From assembly GCA_963377175.1 (NCBI GenBank), contig CAUJNA010001458.1, positions 429,609 to 493,608 of the forward strand: a stretch of 64,000 bases of DNA. The letters run 5' to 3'. The translations under genes and the position numbers were made by a program. This DNA is from Effrenium voratum (lineage: Eukaryota; Sar; Dinophyceae; Suessiales; Symbiodiniaceae). Under the pieces are notes generated by a model, which did no database searches, was not told the origin of the DNA, and saw only the letters and a program-made list of their open reading frames with translations. Every line of letters begins with the position of its first letter. Position 1 is the first letter of the stretch. Shown piece by piece: positions 44,986 to 55,648 of this stretch.

Positions 44986-45082
44986 CGCATTGCTCAGTGC
45001 ATTGGCGTCAACTCCGACCAGTTATATGGTAAGAGATGACACCGTAGAAAGTTTTTAGGTACAGTCTCAGCTTGCATCCGCA

Positions 45083-45424
45083 TTGATCCGAGGCGGGCGA
45101 CCAAGCCGACCGCAAGCAGGGGCGGACAGCACCCCGATAGAACCGGCATTTGCAGCGTACCCAATACCAGCAGACATTGCATTGCATGCGCTGCCTGCTT
45201 CAACTACGAAAGAGAAGTACGAGCACAGGCATCGCATAATGAGCCTGCGGCCTCTGCGGTGCAAGACGTTTCAGCATGCTGGACTCCGCAGGCGAGGACG
45301 CCGGCAGCTTCTACGAGCCAGCCGAGGAGCACGAGCCAGCCGAAGACCAGCCGGCCGAAGAGAGCCGGGCAGATCTGAAATCAGAAGAGATCTTCAGGGC
45401 GCGGCGGGCATTTGCTGCGGGCGC
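45083..45424. other. exon-rich island, strands unresolved
   Basis: Two GC-rich patches. At 45083-45230 the plus strand reads GADSTPIEPAFAAYPIPADI and the minus strand SACNAMSAGIGYAANAGSIG after a pyrimidine-rich acceptor. At 45276-45424, after GTTTCAG|, the plus strand reads MLDSAGEDAGSFYEPAEEHE then PAEDQPAEESRADLKSEEIF, an acidic repeat. A C/T tract at 45428-45525 follows. Confidence 0.4.
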
Positions 45425-45731
45425 ACAAGTCCTCTCCCCCCGTCTCCTCCCCCCTCCCCTCTCCTCCCCTCTCCTGGCCCCCCCTTCTCCTCCCCCCCTC
45501 TCTCCTCCCCTCCTCTCCTCCTTTGGGGTACGGGCCGTCCAGGCCTCAGGACAGAGCACGACCGAAAAGCGAATGTTGACTCAAACAACCAATGTACAAA
45601 CAAACAGCGCAGTTGAGAAAGCGACGCGACTTTTCTCAACAAGTGAAACCACAGCCGAAAGTCAAGGGCGACGCAGTCGCCGACGCACAAACATGCGTCA
45701 ACGCCACCACTTCTTCAGACGAAGCATGCTC

Positions 45732-46247
45732 TTATAGGCTTTCAGCGCCTTCATCCACGAGCCTCATGGTCTTGATCAGTCTCCGAACCAGCGGAGATGC
45801 CCCAGACTCCAAGACCTGCAGACGCCTCTCGACGTTGGCGCCCTTGGACTCGACCGTCTCCAAAAGCCAGTGGCGTTTCGCACTCAAGATGTTCACCCGC
45901 TCCTTGCAGTATGTCGCCCACGCCTCCGCCTCCAAAACGTTCGTGAAACGTTCGTGAACATCGGCCTTGCCCTTGCCGCCCTTGCCGCCTTTGCCCTTGC
46001 CGCTGCCCTTGATGTTCCGACGGGCATCCATGACGACAACAGGCGCTTTCTCACTTGTTGTTGATGTAGGTATTGTGATTTTAATGTTATTGATGTGTCT
46101 TGATGGTGGTTGATGTTGAGCTTGCTTGGCGCTAGTGTTTGATGATGTTGAATGTTGATGGTCATTGACGGTCCATGTTCCGACGGGTTCCATGACGACA
46201 TCAGGCGCTTTCTCACTTGTTGTTGATGTGGGTGTTGTGATGTTCAT
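45732..46247 (-). CDS. terminal coding region of a Gly/Lys-rich protein
   Basis: A 171-codon minus frame closed by TAA. The last ~92 codons are strongly coding: GSGKGKGGKGGKGKADVHER, FTNVLEAEAWATYCKERVNI, LSAKRHWLLETVESKGANVE, RRLQVLESGASPLVRRLIKT, with a helical, charged pattern after a basic flexible segment. The first ~75 codons are a partly duplicated Thr/Ser/Gln/His-rich segment (TSTTSEKAP twice) that may be intron; a splice at ATCAAG|GGCAGC is plausible. GKGKGG-type linkers are common in dinoflagellate RNA- and nucleic-acid-binding proteins, but function here is unknown. Confidence 0.65.
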   Translation of the reverse strand: MNITTPTSTTSEKAPDVVMEPVGTWTVNDHQHSTSSNTSAKQAQHQPPSRHINNIKITIPTSTTSEKAPVVVMDARRNIKGSGKGKGGKGGKGKADVHERFTNVLEAEAWATYCKERVNILSAKRHWLLETVESKGANVERRLQVLESGASPLVRRLIKTMRLVDEGAESL

Positions 46248-46290
46248 GTTTCTTGATGGTGGTCGATGTTGAGCTTGTTTGATGCTAGTG
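46014..46290 (+). repeat. 164-bp tandem duplication
   Basis: TTCCGACGGG, CATGACGACA(A/T)CAGGCGCT, TTCTCACTTGTTGTTGATGT and TTGATGGTGGT(T/C)GATGTTGA recur 164 bp apart. It overlaps the 5-prime part of the preceding open frame and repeats its TSTTSEKAP peptide. Confidence 0.85.
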
Positions 46291-46789
46291 TCTGATGATG
46301 TTGGTGCAACTCAGATTGTCAGATTGTCAAACGGAGCACTCGTGAAACATGAGCCACATGAAGAGCAAACATCAATCCCCACACAGCTTGAGAAAGAAAA
46401 GTTTGCGCCAAAGAATGCCCGACAGGCCTTTGCATCATCTTAGAAGCCTTTCTCCTCGCAGCGTATATCAGCATGTGCTTCGGAGACATGCAAGGCATGA
46501 ACCACAATATTCGGGCAACCATTCGCCTGCACTGTGTGTGGGTTTACAGGGCGCAAGGTACAATCTTCATGGGTGGCGCAGTGGCTAAAATGCATGAGCG
46601 TTGCATTCACGCGCAGCACAAGCAAGCAATGCAACCTGCCTGAAGCAGACTTTATCCTGCCAGCTGTCCACAGACTTACGACACGGAGTTTCCGTTGTTT
46701 TTCGGTCCGATGGCACACACACAAGCTTTGACAGTCTTGCGTTGGGCGGCCAGGTGCCCTGAATCCCGCTCATCCACACAAGTGGATTG

Positions 46790-47382
46790 CGCTCATACAC
46801 CCTGCGTAGTCTCGAGCCCAAAATTTCTGCGGCCCACCCCCCCACCCCTCACCCATGTCTGCTGGCCCTAAGATCCTGTCCGGCGAACCTTGAAATTGTC
46901 GGGGGTCGTCGGCGCCAGCAAAACTCACCAACTTTTGGTCTGGCCAGGCCTGTCTGACGTGTCTGAGACTAGCCTCACAGCCCAGCCCAACCAGCAACCC
47001 ACCAAGCAAGGCCCAGCCGCCCAGCCAGGCTCCAGGCCCGCCAGCGCAGTCCGACTGCAATATTTGAGACTCGCCCAACCAGCAACCACACCCAGGACAC
47101 GTCAGACAAATCACCTTGTCTTAACCTGTGTCTCAGACTAGTCTCAGTCTGAGGCTACCCCAGCCAACCCAAGCAAGGCCCAGCCCAGCCCGCCCTGTCA
47201 TGACTCACTCCTGGTCTTGTGCATCGCCCTGCCCTTGCCTCTGGGATTCCTGCGGGCCCCATGACGCCAGATGGTCCAACAAACGAAAGACCCTGTCCAT
47301 GCCTGAATCGCCACCTGCAGTCGAACCACAGACGCTGCGCCTTTGGCTGGGCTGAGGCGGGCAACGCGCAGCGTTTACAATT
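46790..47382. repeat. GC-rich composite repeat, copy 1
   Basis: Ordered landmarks: CTAAGATCCTGTCCGGCG, GGCCTGTCTGACGTGTCTGA, repeated CCCAGCCCAACCAGCAACCC, TGTGCATCGCCCTGCCCTTG, CCTGTCCATGCCTGAATCGC, GCAGTCGAACCACAGACGCT, ending GGCGGGCAACGCGCAGCGTT TACAA. The same order is found at 60893-63232. On the minus strand GGTTCGACTGC resembles a pol III B box about 60 bp from the end; a SINE-like origin is possible but no A box is clear. Confidence 0.8.
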
Positions 47383-48194
47383 ATTTGCCTGCAGCTGGTG
47401 AACTTTTTGTGGTCAATTGTCCCGGTATTCGAACATCAATTTTGGGGCTGGTGCCGCCCACACCGACTCCGGAACTCCGGCAAACTATCCGCGCACTACT
47501 GCCCCCAACTACCCCCAAACTGGGGGTAGTGGTATGATTTTAATCTTTTTCACGAGCATCAGGTGATTTGCGACACCCCCAAACCGCCCAGTCAAATCCA
47601 CTACCCCCCAAACCGCGCGTTTTGCGACTCACCTTAAACAAACATACCGGCGCAAACCAAGCGTTGATGTTCACAAGTTTCACCGTCAAAACTGATAGCA
47701 GCGAACCTGGATGAAACACATGCCGCAGCTCCAGAAATACCTGGATTTCCGCAGCAGCCAAACATGCACAATTTGAGGCGCCCTCGTATAACCCTTGTAT
47801 AACCCTTTTCTAAACCTTATATAACCTTCATTCATATTATATCCATTGGCTTCTGGGCATAGTGGTTTGGGGTAGTCAATGTAGTCTTAGAGAAAAGAAT
47901 TGTGCCTGGCCCCAGGACTACAAGAACCTTCAACCAGGCACATAAAACCCTCTAACAAACCACTTTCGCGGAACCTGTTGCGATGCTTTCGCGAAACCAC
48001 ACGTTTCACGTTTGCTGGCCCTCACACACACACAAACACACCGTCGAAACTGATCCTTTGTTTTGCGGGGAATGAGTCTGAGCCGCAAACAAGTGTCGGA
48101 AAAAAAGAAGAAAAAAAGAAAAACAGAAGAATAAAACAACAAAAAAGGAGAGAACAAAACAAATCCAAACCCCACACCAGGGGTTCGAGGCAAT

Positions 48195-48707
48195 TCAGAC
48201 AAACCCCGGGTCAGCCAGTTTGAGACAAACATCCACGATCCAATCCTCGAGGCTTCCCGAATGCCAGAATGACCCACCAGAATGACACGCAGGGCATGGG
48301 GGTGAAAAGGGATTTTCCCCGAAACAAAACCGGTTTCTTAAGCTGATTTCCCCTTGCAACAAGCGTACCGCACCCACCGGGGTCTTACTTGCAACCCCAA
48401 AGGTTGCAACAAAGACCGCGCAACCAAGGGACGGAAAAGGCAAAACGCCAGGGGGAACACACAGAAATGCAAAACCAGAAACAAAGGCAGGGTTGCCATC
48501 AAAGACTTCTGGTTCATCTACATAACACATGCCTATACCTTTGAACCTGATATGGCTTTCTCTTTCGTTTTGCCAGCACCCTATCTCCGGCTTGGTGAAA
48601 AGCACCACAAAAGGGAACCTGATTGTTGTTGGGTGTCTCTCAATGAGGGGCCCCACACATGGTTGCCTTTCATATTCATACTCACAACTTGGAGCTGCCC
48701 TGGCCAA
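48195..48707 (-). CDS. 170-codon open frame, uncertain
   Basis: Longest frame outside simple repeats. It reads GIGMCYVDEPEVFDGNPAFV and CPACHSGGSFWHSGSLEDWI with balanced composition, closed by a stop at 48195. In 64 kb a frame of this length can arise by chance, and internal GT/AG sites allow splicing. No domain seen. Confidence 0.3.
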   Translation of the reverse strand: MARAAPSCEYEYERQPCVGPLIERHPTTIRFPFVVLFTKPEIGCWQNERESHIRFKGIGMCYVDEPEVFDGNPAFVSGFAFLCVPPGVLPFPSLGCAVFVATFGVASKTPVGAVRLLQGEISLRNRFCFGENPFSPPCPACHSGGSFWHSGSLEDWIVDVCLKLADPGFV

Positions 48708-48753
48708 CCTAAAGTTTAAAAGCGCAACTCAAAAGGTACTCTGGATGGCCCTG

Positions 48754-48867
48754 GCATAGGTGACCTTGTTGGTTAGAAATCGATGGCCCTGGCAGATGGA
48801 ATAACATCCATCTAGGCCAGTGCCATCTATTTCTAACCAAACCGACCGATGAAAAGGACACCGATGC
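48754..48867. mobile_element. GCATAGGTGTCCTTTT-family TIR element, diverged copy
   Basis: Outer ends GCATAGGTGACC and AAAAGGACACCGATGC; an inner inverted repeat GGTTAGAAATCGATGGC / GCCATCTATTTCTAACC is better preserved. It sits about 100 bp downstream of the exon at 48971-49071, probably in its intron. Confidence 0.8.
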
Positions 48868-48970
48868 TTCGCCATGCATGGAACCCGAAAACTTTGAGGG
48901 CTCTCCAAGACGTGCGATCGGTTCCGAAGCAGGGGATGAGAATTGGAATCACCCCTATGAACCATCCAAC

Positions 48971-49071
48971 CTATGGCTCTCCTCGTACATGGGGCTGGCT
49001 GGGTCCAGCAGCAGGCGGGCAGAGCAGTCCGCAGTGCTGGCCACAAAGTGCTGGGCCTTGGGACGGGTCTT
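48971..49071 (-). CDS. internal exon, unknown protein
   Basis: Acceptor AAAACCTTCCCAG| and donor GAGAGCCATAG|GTTGGA. Phase-0 start; reads KTRPKAQHFVASTADCSARL and LLDPASPMYEESH, with a split final codon. The same frame is open a little upstream of the acceptor. Clearly protein-like, family not recognised. Confidence 0.6.
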
Positions 49072-49332
49072 CTGGGAAGGTTTTCCTTTTGGTGTTCTTT
49101 CGGTTCCCATCTTCCAAACGACCAAGACGAGCGCCGCCATTTCAGAATCTCCAAACATGTTCTAAAGCTTCCTGTTGGTATCCCTTAAAGACAAGAAGCC
49201 AGACACGGCTACCAAAAAACAAAAAAACATGTGAGACGCGGGCTCCATTTTCAGAAACTTGAACATGTGCTATTGGTGTTTTTGCTTCAGTTGATACTTC
49301 GCTAAGGTTGGTAAAAAGCAACCAGTGCCGGT

Positions 49333-49386
49333 TCATGCCATTTCGCCGGGCTCGCGGGCGATGCTCTGCGAGATGTCGGTGAAGTC
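49333..49386 (-). CDS. candidate short terminal exon
   Basis: Acceptor TTGCCATTGCCTATCGCAG| then DFTDISQSIAREPGEMA and TGA. Only 17 codons, but the residue pattern and acceptor are good. An alternative frame continues further (TSPTSRRASPASPAKWHEPA). Confidence 0.4.
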   Translation of the reverse strand, partial: DFTDISQSIAREPGEMA

Positions 49387-49389
49387 CTG

Positions 49390-51650
49390 CGATAGGCAAT
49401 GGCAACCAAAAGGCGTCCCCCCAAAATGGATTTGATTTTCCTTTTGTCTTCCTCCTGGCTTCGGTTTTCCCAAACATGTCCTTTTCCTGGTGGTTTCGCT
49501 GTAAAACCATCAAACACATCTGTACCCAGCCACAAGAAGGACAGACCCTCTCTAGAAAACCAACCAACCAAAGGAGTCCTCACAAGGAACCCTCGGCATG
49601 GCCGGTGTGCTGTCCCTGCTTCCCGTTAAACCAAGGAGCCAAGAAGGGTACCCTCCAAAGAATCGCGCGGAACTGGTGCTCTTAGGTCGCAGTGGATTTC
49701 CATGAGGAAAAAGGGGCAGCCGCATCTCTTCGAGGCTCCATGAAGGGTGCCAGGGTGGGTCCTCGCTTCAGGCAAGTGGAAGGAAGCTTCGGGCTACGCC
49801 ACGCTGCAAGTATGTTGTTCTAAGCTTAAGACTTGTTGGGGATCAAAAACAGTTCAGTTTGAACGCATCTTGAGACTTTATTTCTGTGAGCTCAAGTCAG
49901 TTGGCCCTTTGGGGGGTAGTTTTCAAGGGAAACCGTGGCCTGTCGTGAGGCCGACTTCACATTTGGTCCCGCGGATTGCCTTGCGCCACATTTGGTATCG
50001 AATCCCCCCTGCAAGGATGAGCCCAAAACAAACCCAGCTGGAACCTGACGTAGGACCAAATGACTCTGAGGGGTGTGGAAAGATCATGCTCTTTTTGGTC
50101 TGGCTTCTCAAATCATTGGGTCTACTTGAGTATGAAGTCATGTCGCCTGACAGAGGAATTTGACAGAGGAATTGGGTGAGTGTGCCGACTGCCCCGTTTG
50201 CTAGAGTGGACGATGGTGAATGAATATTGACGCTTCTTAGCTTCCTGATTTGGCCTGGACCCTAGGCAGCTCACTTCCTACAAGCGCGGATGCAATTCGA
50301 GTAACAGCAAAAAGCAAAAGTGACACGTGCCCTCAGAGTGCCCTCCACTACATTCTGAGGGACCTTCCTTCGACCAAGGAACCCTTTGGGCTGCAATCAA
50401 ACATCTCCGATGATCTGGACCAACCCCCCCCCTCAGCGACATTCCTGAGCTGACATGACCATCCACCCAGCTTGCAACCTGTAGGCTGCCTTGACTTTAG
50501 TGGGCGTCGGATAAAAGCATATCTGCCCTTCGTGCTTTCCCTGGAACACAAATGAAGTATTCATCACCCAGCCAAAATACAAATAGCATGCCAATGGAAG
50601 AGGGAAAAAGATTGGATCTTCGCACATCAAAACCTTGGATTCTTGGGGTGGCCATGGTTCAAACCCCAGTGAACCCAAAATAGACTAAAATGGGTAGTGC
50701 ACCTACCCCAACATGGGATCCCATTCTTTTTACCCACAACCGGGTCTCACTCCGGCCTTGTAGACCACCACCTGGTTGTTCTGTGGAAGTTGACCATCGG
50801 TGGTCAACCTCAGTCGGCAGGCCATGCGAAGTAATTCCTGCGCGCACTCCTCAAACTAAGAGGGTGTTTTTTCAGTGGAAAGGGCACTGCTGATTTCAAT
50901 GTTGGTGTGGGGGATCTTCTATTTGCAGGTCAGACGTTCTTTGATTCTGCGCAGTCCGGGCAAACATCTCAGAAACATCCAAGTAATAAATAGGCAAAGA
51001 TCTGCGGGCTTCTAACCCAAGATTCGCTGCCATTTGGTTTGACCAGAAAAAAGAGGAAAAGAAACAAACAAAACTCCCCTAAGGGTCATGACCCCTCCAA
51101 TGCACACACCCGGACCCTCCAATGGAGAACCCCGACCAATTCCTCAAAACCTCTTGAAAACACCCAGTTTTTGAGGGCGCAAAAACAATCGAGACCCGGG
51201 TCGATGCTTTTGCTTCAGGACCCGGCGTCCGGATCCTCTGGACAAAGAGCTCCAAGACCTAGCGCCGAACCCTTTTCGCGCCTGTCCCCTCCCTTGCCAA
51301 AAGCTTGACTTTTAGTGTGCTAAATGGAAACCCCCACTAAACCCTGAAAACCAAAAAACCTCAGAAAATGTCCTGAGCCCGATCTTGGCCCCAGAATTTT
51401 AAAGCACCCTTGACTATCAGCCCCATCCAAAAAGCAAAACATATTGCCGAAAACGAAGTGGATGTTGATCTCTGTAACATGAAATGGATCTGTGCTAAAC
51501 TTGTTCAGCGAAGACAACCCTCCATTCTCGGTGTTGTATGATGGTCTCTGTAACGACCCCTCTACGAAAAGCTCAGCTTTTTGTGGGTCCAATGGACCAC
51601 TCCCGGTTCCCAAAAAGTTAAAGTCAGAAGATCCAACCAAATAGTTGTAA
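49390..51650. other. no supported gene
   Basis: Holds the third CCCCAGTGAAC repeat at 50664-50716. Several 60-140 codon open frames exist but none shows convincing borders. Confidence 0.4.
50664..50716 (+). repeat. CCCCAGTGAAC dispersed repeat, copy 3
   Basis: CCCCAGTGAACCC, AAATAGACTAAAATGGGTAG and GTGCACCTACCCCAACATGG keep the family order, with an internal deletion relative to 30868. Confidence 0.7.
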
Positions 51651-51652
51651 AG

Positions 51653-51907
51653 TTACAATGGATTGAATTCGCTGCCCCAATCTCTAGTTGCCTGAAACGG
51701 TCCCTGACCAACATGGGAGATACCATAGAATCGGCATGGTATGCCCAGACTATCCTCAAAATTCGCTTTTGGTGGTTTGACGGGAACGTAATATTCACTG
51801 TCAGAACTCAACATGCTCACTTGGGACGATTTATGAGGTTCGAGCTTGCACCGTCGGTAACGCATCACTTGCTGCCCCAAGAGCCTAGGTGTGGCCACGT
51901 TAGGCAA
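51653..51907 (-). CDS. 84-codon open frame, possible exon
   Basis: Reads YRRCKLEPHKSSQVSMLSSD, SEYYVPVKPPKANFEDSLGI and GISHVGQGPFQATRDWGSEF before TAA. Composition is good and not GC-driven, but two other frames overlap it (plus 116 codons, minus 78 codons). No recognised domain. Confidence 0.35.
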   Translation of the reverse strand: MPNVATPRLLGQQVMRYRRCKLEPHKSSQVSMLSSDSEYYVPVKPPKANFEDSLGIPCRFYGISHVGQGPFQATRDWGSEFNPL

Positions 51908-52177
51908 CCCACATTAAACCAAAAGAATTGAAAGGCAGCATGCTGTCCAATCCGCCGCAGTGGAGAACAAAAACATTTCAGTGCGCGAGTGCGGGGGGAA
52001 CAAGCGCGTTTCCCGGCTTGCTGACTATTTGACGTCGGCTACCTGTAGTTGGGAAGCAACAATTCCACTTTTGCCGAAACAGACAGGACAAAGAGACACA
52101 TGTGCTATTTGCTTAAGTTGCCATCTGAAACCATGCTTTGTTCAGAAAGAACCATATGAGCTCATTGTTGCGCAATA

Positions 52178-52308
52178 TCAAAATCCAAGGGAGACCACGA
52201 GACCAAGCAGCACGCCTATGCCGCCTGTCCCAACTCGGCAGGCGAAATGAACAATCGGAGCGTCCTGCAAGTTTGCCATATCGTCGACAGAGCTGCCAAT
52301 CAGTATCT
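52178..52308 (-). CDS. candidate exon with a Gly/Val/Leu-rich hydrophobic segment
   Basis: Acceptor CGCGGTTCTTCAG| then ILIGSSVDDMANLQDAPIVH, FACRVGTGGIGVLLGLVVSL and a TGA stop after GF. The second half looks like a transmembrane helix. The exon may instead end earlier at a GT within the hydrophobic part (CTCGTG|GTCTCC). Other minus frames are open but less regular. Family unknown. Confidence 0.5.
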
Positions 52309-52599
52309 CTGAAGAACCGCGAGATGAGCATGCATTTCAGAAGACCAGTTGCTGAATCACAGGTCAAAGATTGGGGATCATGTTTCGTCCGGAGAACCTA
52401 CAACAAAACATCCACTTGACATAAGAGGCTCTGATTTATCAGGCGACAGCAGTACCACTCTGCATCTTGAGCCCACTGAATCGCTTCTTGCGAAAGGCCA
52501 GCAACAGACATTTGCCATAATTTCGGCGACCGCTTGTACTCATATGGGTGTGACCAAGTGGTGAATGGTACGTGGGCTGTCCTCAGATCCCCGGCTACA

Positions 52600-53575
52600 A
52601 AATTCGCCTCGGCCCCAAAGGGGCCAAGGGCGCTCAGATCTCTTCTTTTCCCCTCCCCCCGCCCCCCCACCCCCCCCGCCCATGTTGGCTGGCCCAAAAT
52701 CCTGTCCGGCGGGTTTTCGGGGTTCGGCGTCCAGCTCCATGGGTCCATTTTTGGTAGAACAATTGCTTTTTTGTCCTGAAAAGCACGACCTCCTGCCCAG
52801 CCCAACCAGCAACCCGCCTGGCTGGACAGGCCTGTCAGCCCAGCCCACCCAGCCTCAGGCCCAAGCTTCTGAAACAGGCTTAGCCCAACCAGCAACCCGG
52901 CCGCAAGTCATCCAGCAAGCCCAGCCTAGCCTGCCCAGCCCAGGCCCCGGTGTATTTCAGGGGCATGCCAGCCACTAGGCCGCCCCCGGCTCAGCGTGCC
53001 AAGGTCTAACGTGTCTGAGACTGGCCTCACCAACGACCAGTCTCACGTGTCTGAGACTGGTCTCAAGCCCAGCTACTAAGCCTGTCTGACGTGCCCCAGC
53101 CCCTCAGTCCGGCTGCCCAAGCAGCTCAGCCCAGGCTGTCATTCAGCCCCTTCGGCGCCAAAGTATGCCAGCCTGAGAGTAGCCTCAGGCCCAAGTGTGT
53201 ATGAAACAGGCCTTGCCCATCCAGCAACCCGCCCAAGCACAGCTCAGCCCAGCCCACCCAGCCCAAGTTCCAGGCGCAACCAGCAGCGTAGTCCGGCTGC
53301 CCAGCAGCCAGCAACCCACCCATGGCTTCGCAGCCTCGTGGCTGAGACTAGCTTCAGGCCCAGCCCAACCAGCAACCCACCTCAGCCCAGCCTGCCCAGC
53401 CCAGGCCCCGGCGCATCTCAGGGCATGCCAGCCACTAGGCCGACCCCCAGCTCCCAGCCCACCAGCAGGCTCAGCCAGGTCAGGTTTGTGTAACGTGTCT
53501 GAGACCGGCCTCAGGCCAACGACCAGTCTCACGTGTCTGAGACTGGTCTCAAGCTATGCCAGCTACTAAGACGTG
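52600..53575. repeat. GC-rich composite repeat, copy 2, internally duplicated
   Basis: Begins with the GGCCCCAAAGGGGCC hairpin and CCTGTCCGGCGGG block. About 640 bp of CCCAGCCCA-type repeats follow. A ~475-bp unit is duplicated: CAGCCCAGGCCCCGG, GGCATGCCAGCCACTAGG, CCAACGACCAGTCTCACGTG and TCTGAGACTGGTCTCAAGC occur at about 52935-53070 and 53400-53560. The usual 3-prime tail is missing here but appears alone at 54044-54078. Confidence 0.8.
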
Positions 53576-53579
53576 AAAT

Positions 53580-55350
53580 GAATATTCTTTATGTCCCCCT
53601 GTTGGTTTTACATGGAAACTATCACTATTGAGGATAATTTTCCGGGGTACTTAAGCAAATGGAGGTTTGTATTCCCACCATGTACCTGTCTTGGGCTGAG
53701 CAACCGAGCAAGAAATGTATGTCATGGCAAGCCGCCAGCCACGTGAAATGGAGGTGCCCAAACACCCAAAGTTGGTCTTGGTTGTTCAGTGACACCAATT
53801 ATTGTTCCCCTTTTTATGGAGGCCAAGCCCCACTAAAAATGCTCATCCCCAGAAAGAGGTCCTTTTTTTTCCAAGGGCACTGAGCAGCTGAGATAGTCTT
53901 GGTTTTGGAGTTCAAACCTTCCGAGCAGGACGGCTTCCGAACATCGAACTAGCACGGGCGAACTGGTGCGGTCACAAGCTTTCAGTAGGATTCGGACCTT
54001 CCCAACACTGGATTTCGGTGTTCCTGACCCTTCCCTCAAGCTAGGCTGGGCCGAGGCGGGCAACGCGAAGCGTTTACAATTAACTTTAGTGGGTTAAATG
54101 GACACCCCACCACTAAACCAACTAAAAGTATCTAAGAAGCTAAGGAACCGGACGATTCGTTGGCAGTTATCAGGTTTTGATCAACCCCCATTTCCCCCCC
54201 CCAAAAAAAAAACGAGCATCGCATTTGGACCCCAACGGACAGAGCCAGGCTTCCCCGACGCTGGCGTTTTGCGTCACCAGGATGTAGCGATGCCGGCTCT
54301 TGTCCCCCTGGCGACTCCGCGTTGGGGGGTCACCGAAGTTGATGTCAAAGGAAGTGTGCTTTTTCTGTGTAAAGATTGAGCTTTGGCTTTTAGACTTTTC
54401 TGCTATTGTTTTAAATAAAAAGAAAACAAAACCCAATGCCAATGCCAATGCATGTTTTGTTATTTTACAACAAATACCCAACACTGAAAACTTGAACTCC
54501 TACCATCTGAGTCTTGCGTTGCTTGGATCATGCTGATGATCAAGACTGGGTCTACACATCTGATGTTGATAAACATGGACAAGAGGCAACGTCATATCCC
54601 TTCATTCAAACGGGTTCTAAAGGTCAAGCTTTACTTCTTATGTGGGTCCAGAGAGACAAGTGTTTAACTCACTGGAATCTGCCTCTTAGTGTTAAAATCT
54701 ACCAGAACATTCCAAGGGGGCTGTCAGCGGCTACAAATTCAAGTGCCCTTGCTGCGGCTTGACCCTTCTGTCCAACAGCTATCCTCTTAACGTCTCATGC
54801 CAACGGTTTGGACAGTTTCTGCCGGTTTTCACCTGACCACTTCCATTGCACTTCCCCAACACCTTCCGACGCACGGCTCGAGCCATTCCCTTCGCCTTCC
54901 CCTCCTCTCAAAGGCTTCTTTGCGCCAGCTCCCACAAGGAACTTGTGAGGGATGAGTCCAAAGTAAACTCGCTGGAAGACCTCTGATTTTTGGAGCACTC
55001 TCACTTAGTTCAGCTGACGCCCTTCTCCAAACACTATCCGGCAAAATCAATCATGCTCAAGCTTGAAATGATGGCCCCTGATGTGACCTGGCCATTCACT
55101 CGAAAACAATAAACATGTCACACCTACATGCTACGTAGTCACAATTGCTCATCTGACACCAACAGCACAACACAGTCACTCTATGTGTACGCAAACCGAA
55201 GGCCTAGCAAGTAGATACAATATACGTGTTAATACGGGTATATACATATATATTGTATAGCCTGTACGTGTATCTATATATATATACATATGCATGTATT
55301 GATGCTTTAGGTCTCTACAAAGATACAGAAACACCTGCCACCAAAAGCTA
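53580..55350. other. no supported gene
   Basis: Outside the repeat tail nothing is recognised. A TA-rich patch lies at 55220-55295. Confidence 0.4.
54044..54078. repeat. detached tail of the composite repeat
   Basis: GGGCCGAGGCGGGCAACGCG followed by AAGCGTTTACAATT matches the ends of the copies at 47382 and 63232. Confidence 0.75.
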
Positions 55351-55355
55351 CAAGA

Positions 55356-55530
55356 TCACCAACTCCGGTACACGTTGACACAACCCGTCGAGAGCAAGTG
55401 CCCCGCCAGGATAGCGGTGAGCTCGAGGTTGGGGGACCAGTAAAGCCTGGAGACAGTTCGGCTGCATTTACGGGCCGCCTTGGTGGTAGACTTCCAATGG
55501 TTAACGAACCCCACAGCCTCAAATATGCTT
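55356..55530 (-). CDS. terminal exon directly after an introner-like element
   Basis: Starts at the element acceptor GGACCTAG| and, completing the codon AG+A, reads SIFEAVGFVNHWKSTTKAAR, KCSRTVSRLYWSPNLELTAI, LAGHLLSTGCVNVYRSW, then TGA. It is the only downstream frame that fits the only upstream frame open through the junction. Reads like a compact helical domain; family unknown. Confidence 0.6.
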
Positions 55531-55648
55531 CTAGGTCCTCCAGTAGAGAGGTTAGAATAAGGGTACCTCTTCTGTTTTCCGTAGTCTATTTTAGGGGACC
55601 CTCCCCCAAAAAAGGAACGGTAAAAGGGCCACCAATCGCTGGACCTAG
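55531..55648 (-). mobile_element. CTAGGTCC-family TIR element with GCTT target duplication
   Basis: Ends CTAGGTCCTCCAGTAGAGAGG and AATCGCTGGACCTAG; exact GCTT on both sides. As a minus-strand intron it would be 114 bp. Confidence 0.92.

Noticed and set aside
46560..46640. tRNA-like A box (GGTGGCGCAGTGGCTAA)
   Set aside because: No matching B box or cloverleaf could be drawn downstream.
48195..48707. 170-codon frame as a confident gene
   Set aside because: One or two frames of this length are expected by chance in a window of this size; kept only as a low-confidence feature.
50650..50664. B-box-like GGTTCAAACCCC, possible tRNA
   Set aside because: No A box at the required distance and no acceptor stem; it falls at the edge of a dispersed repeat.
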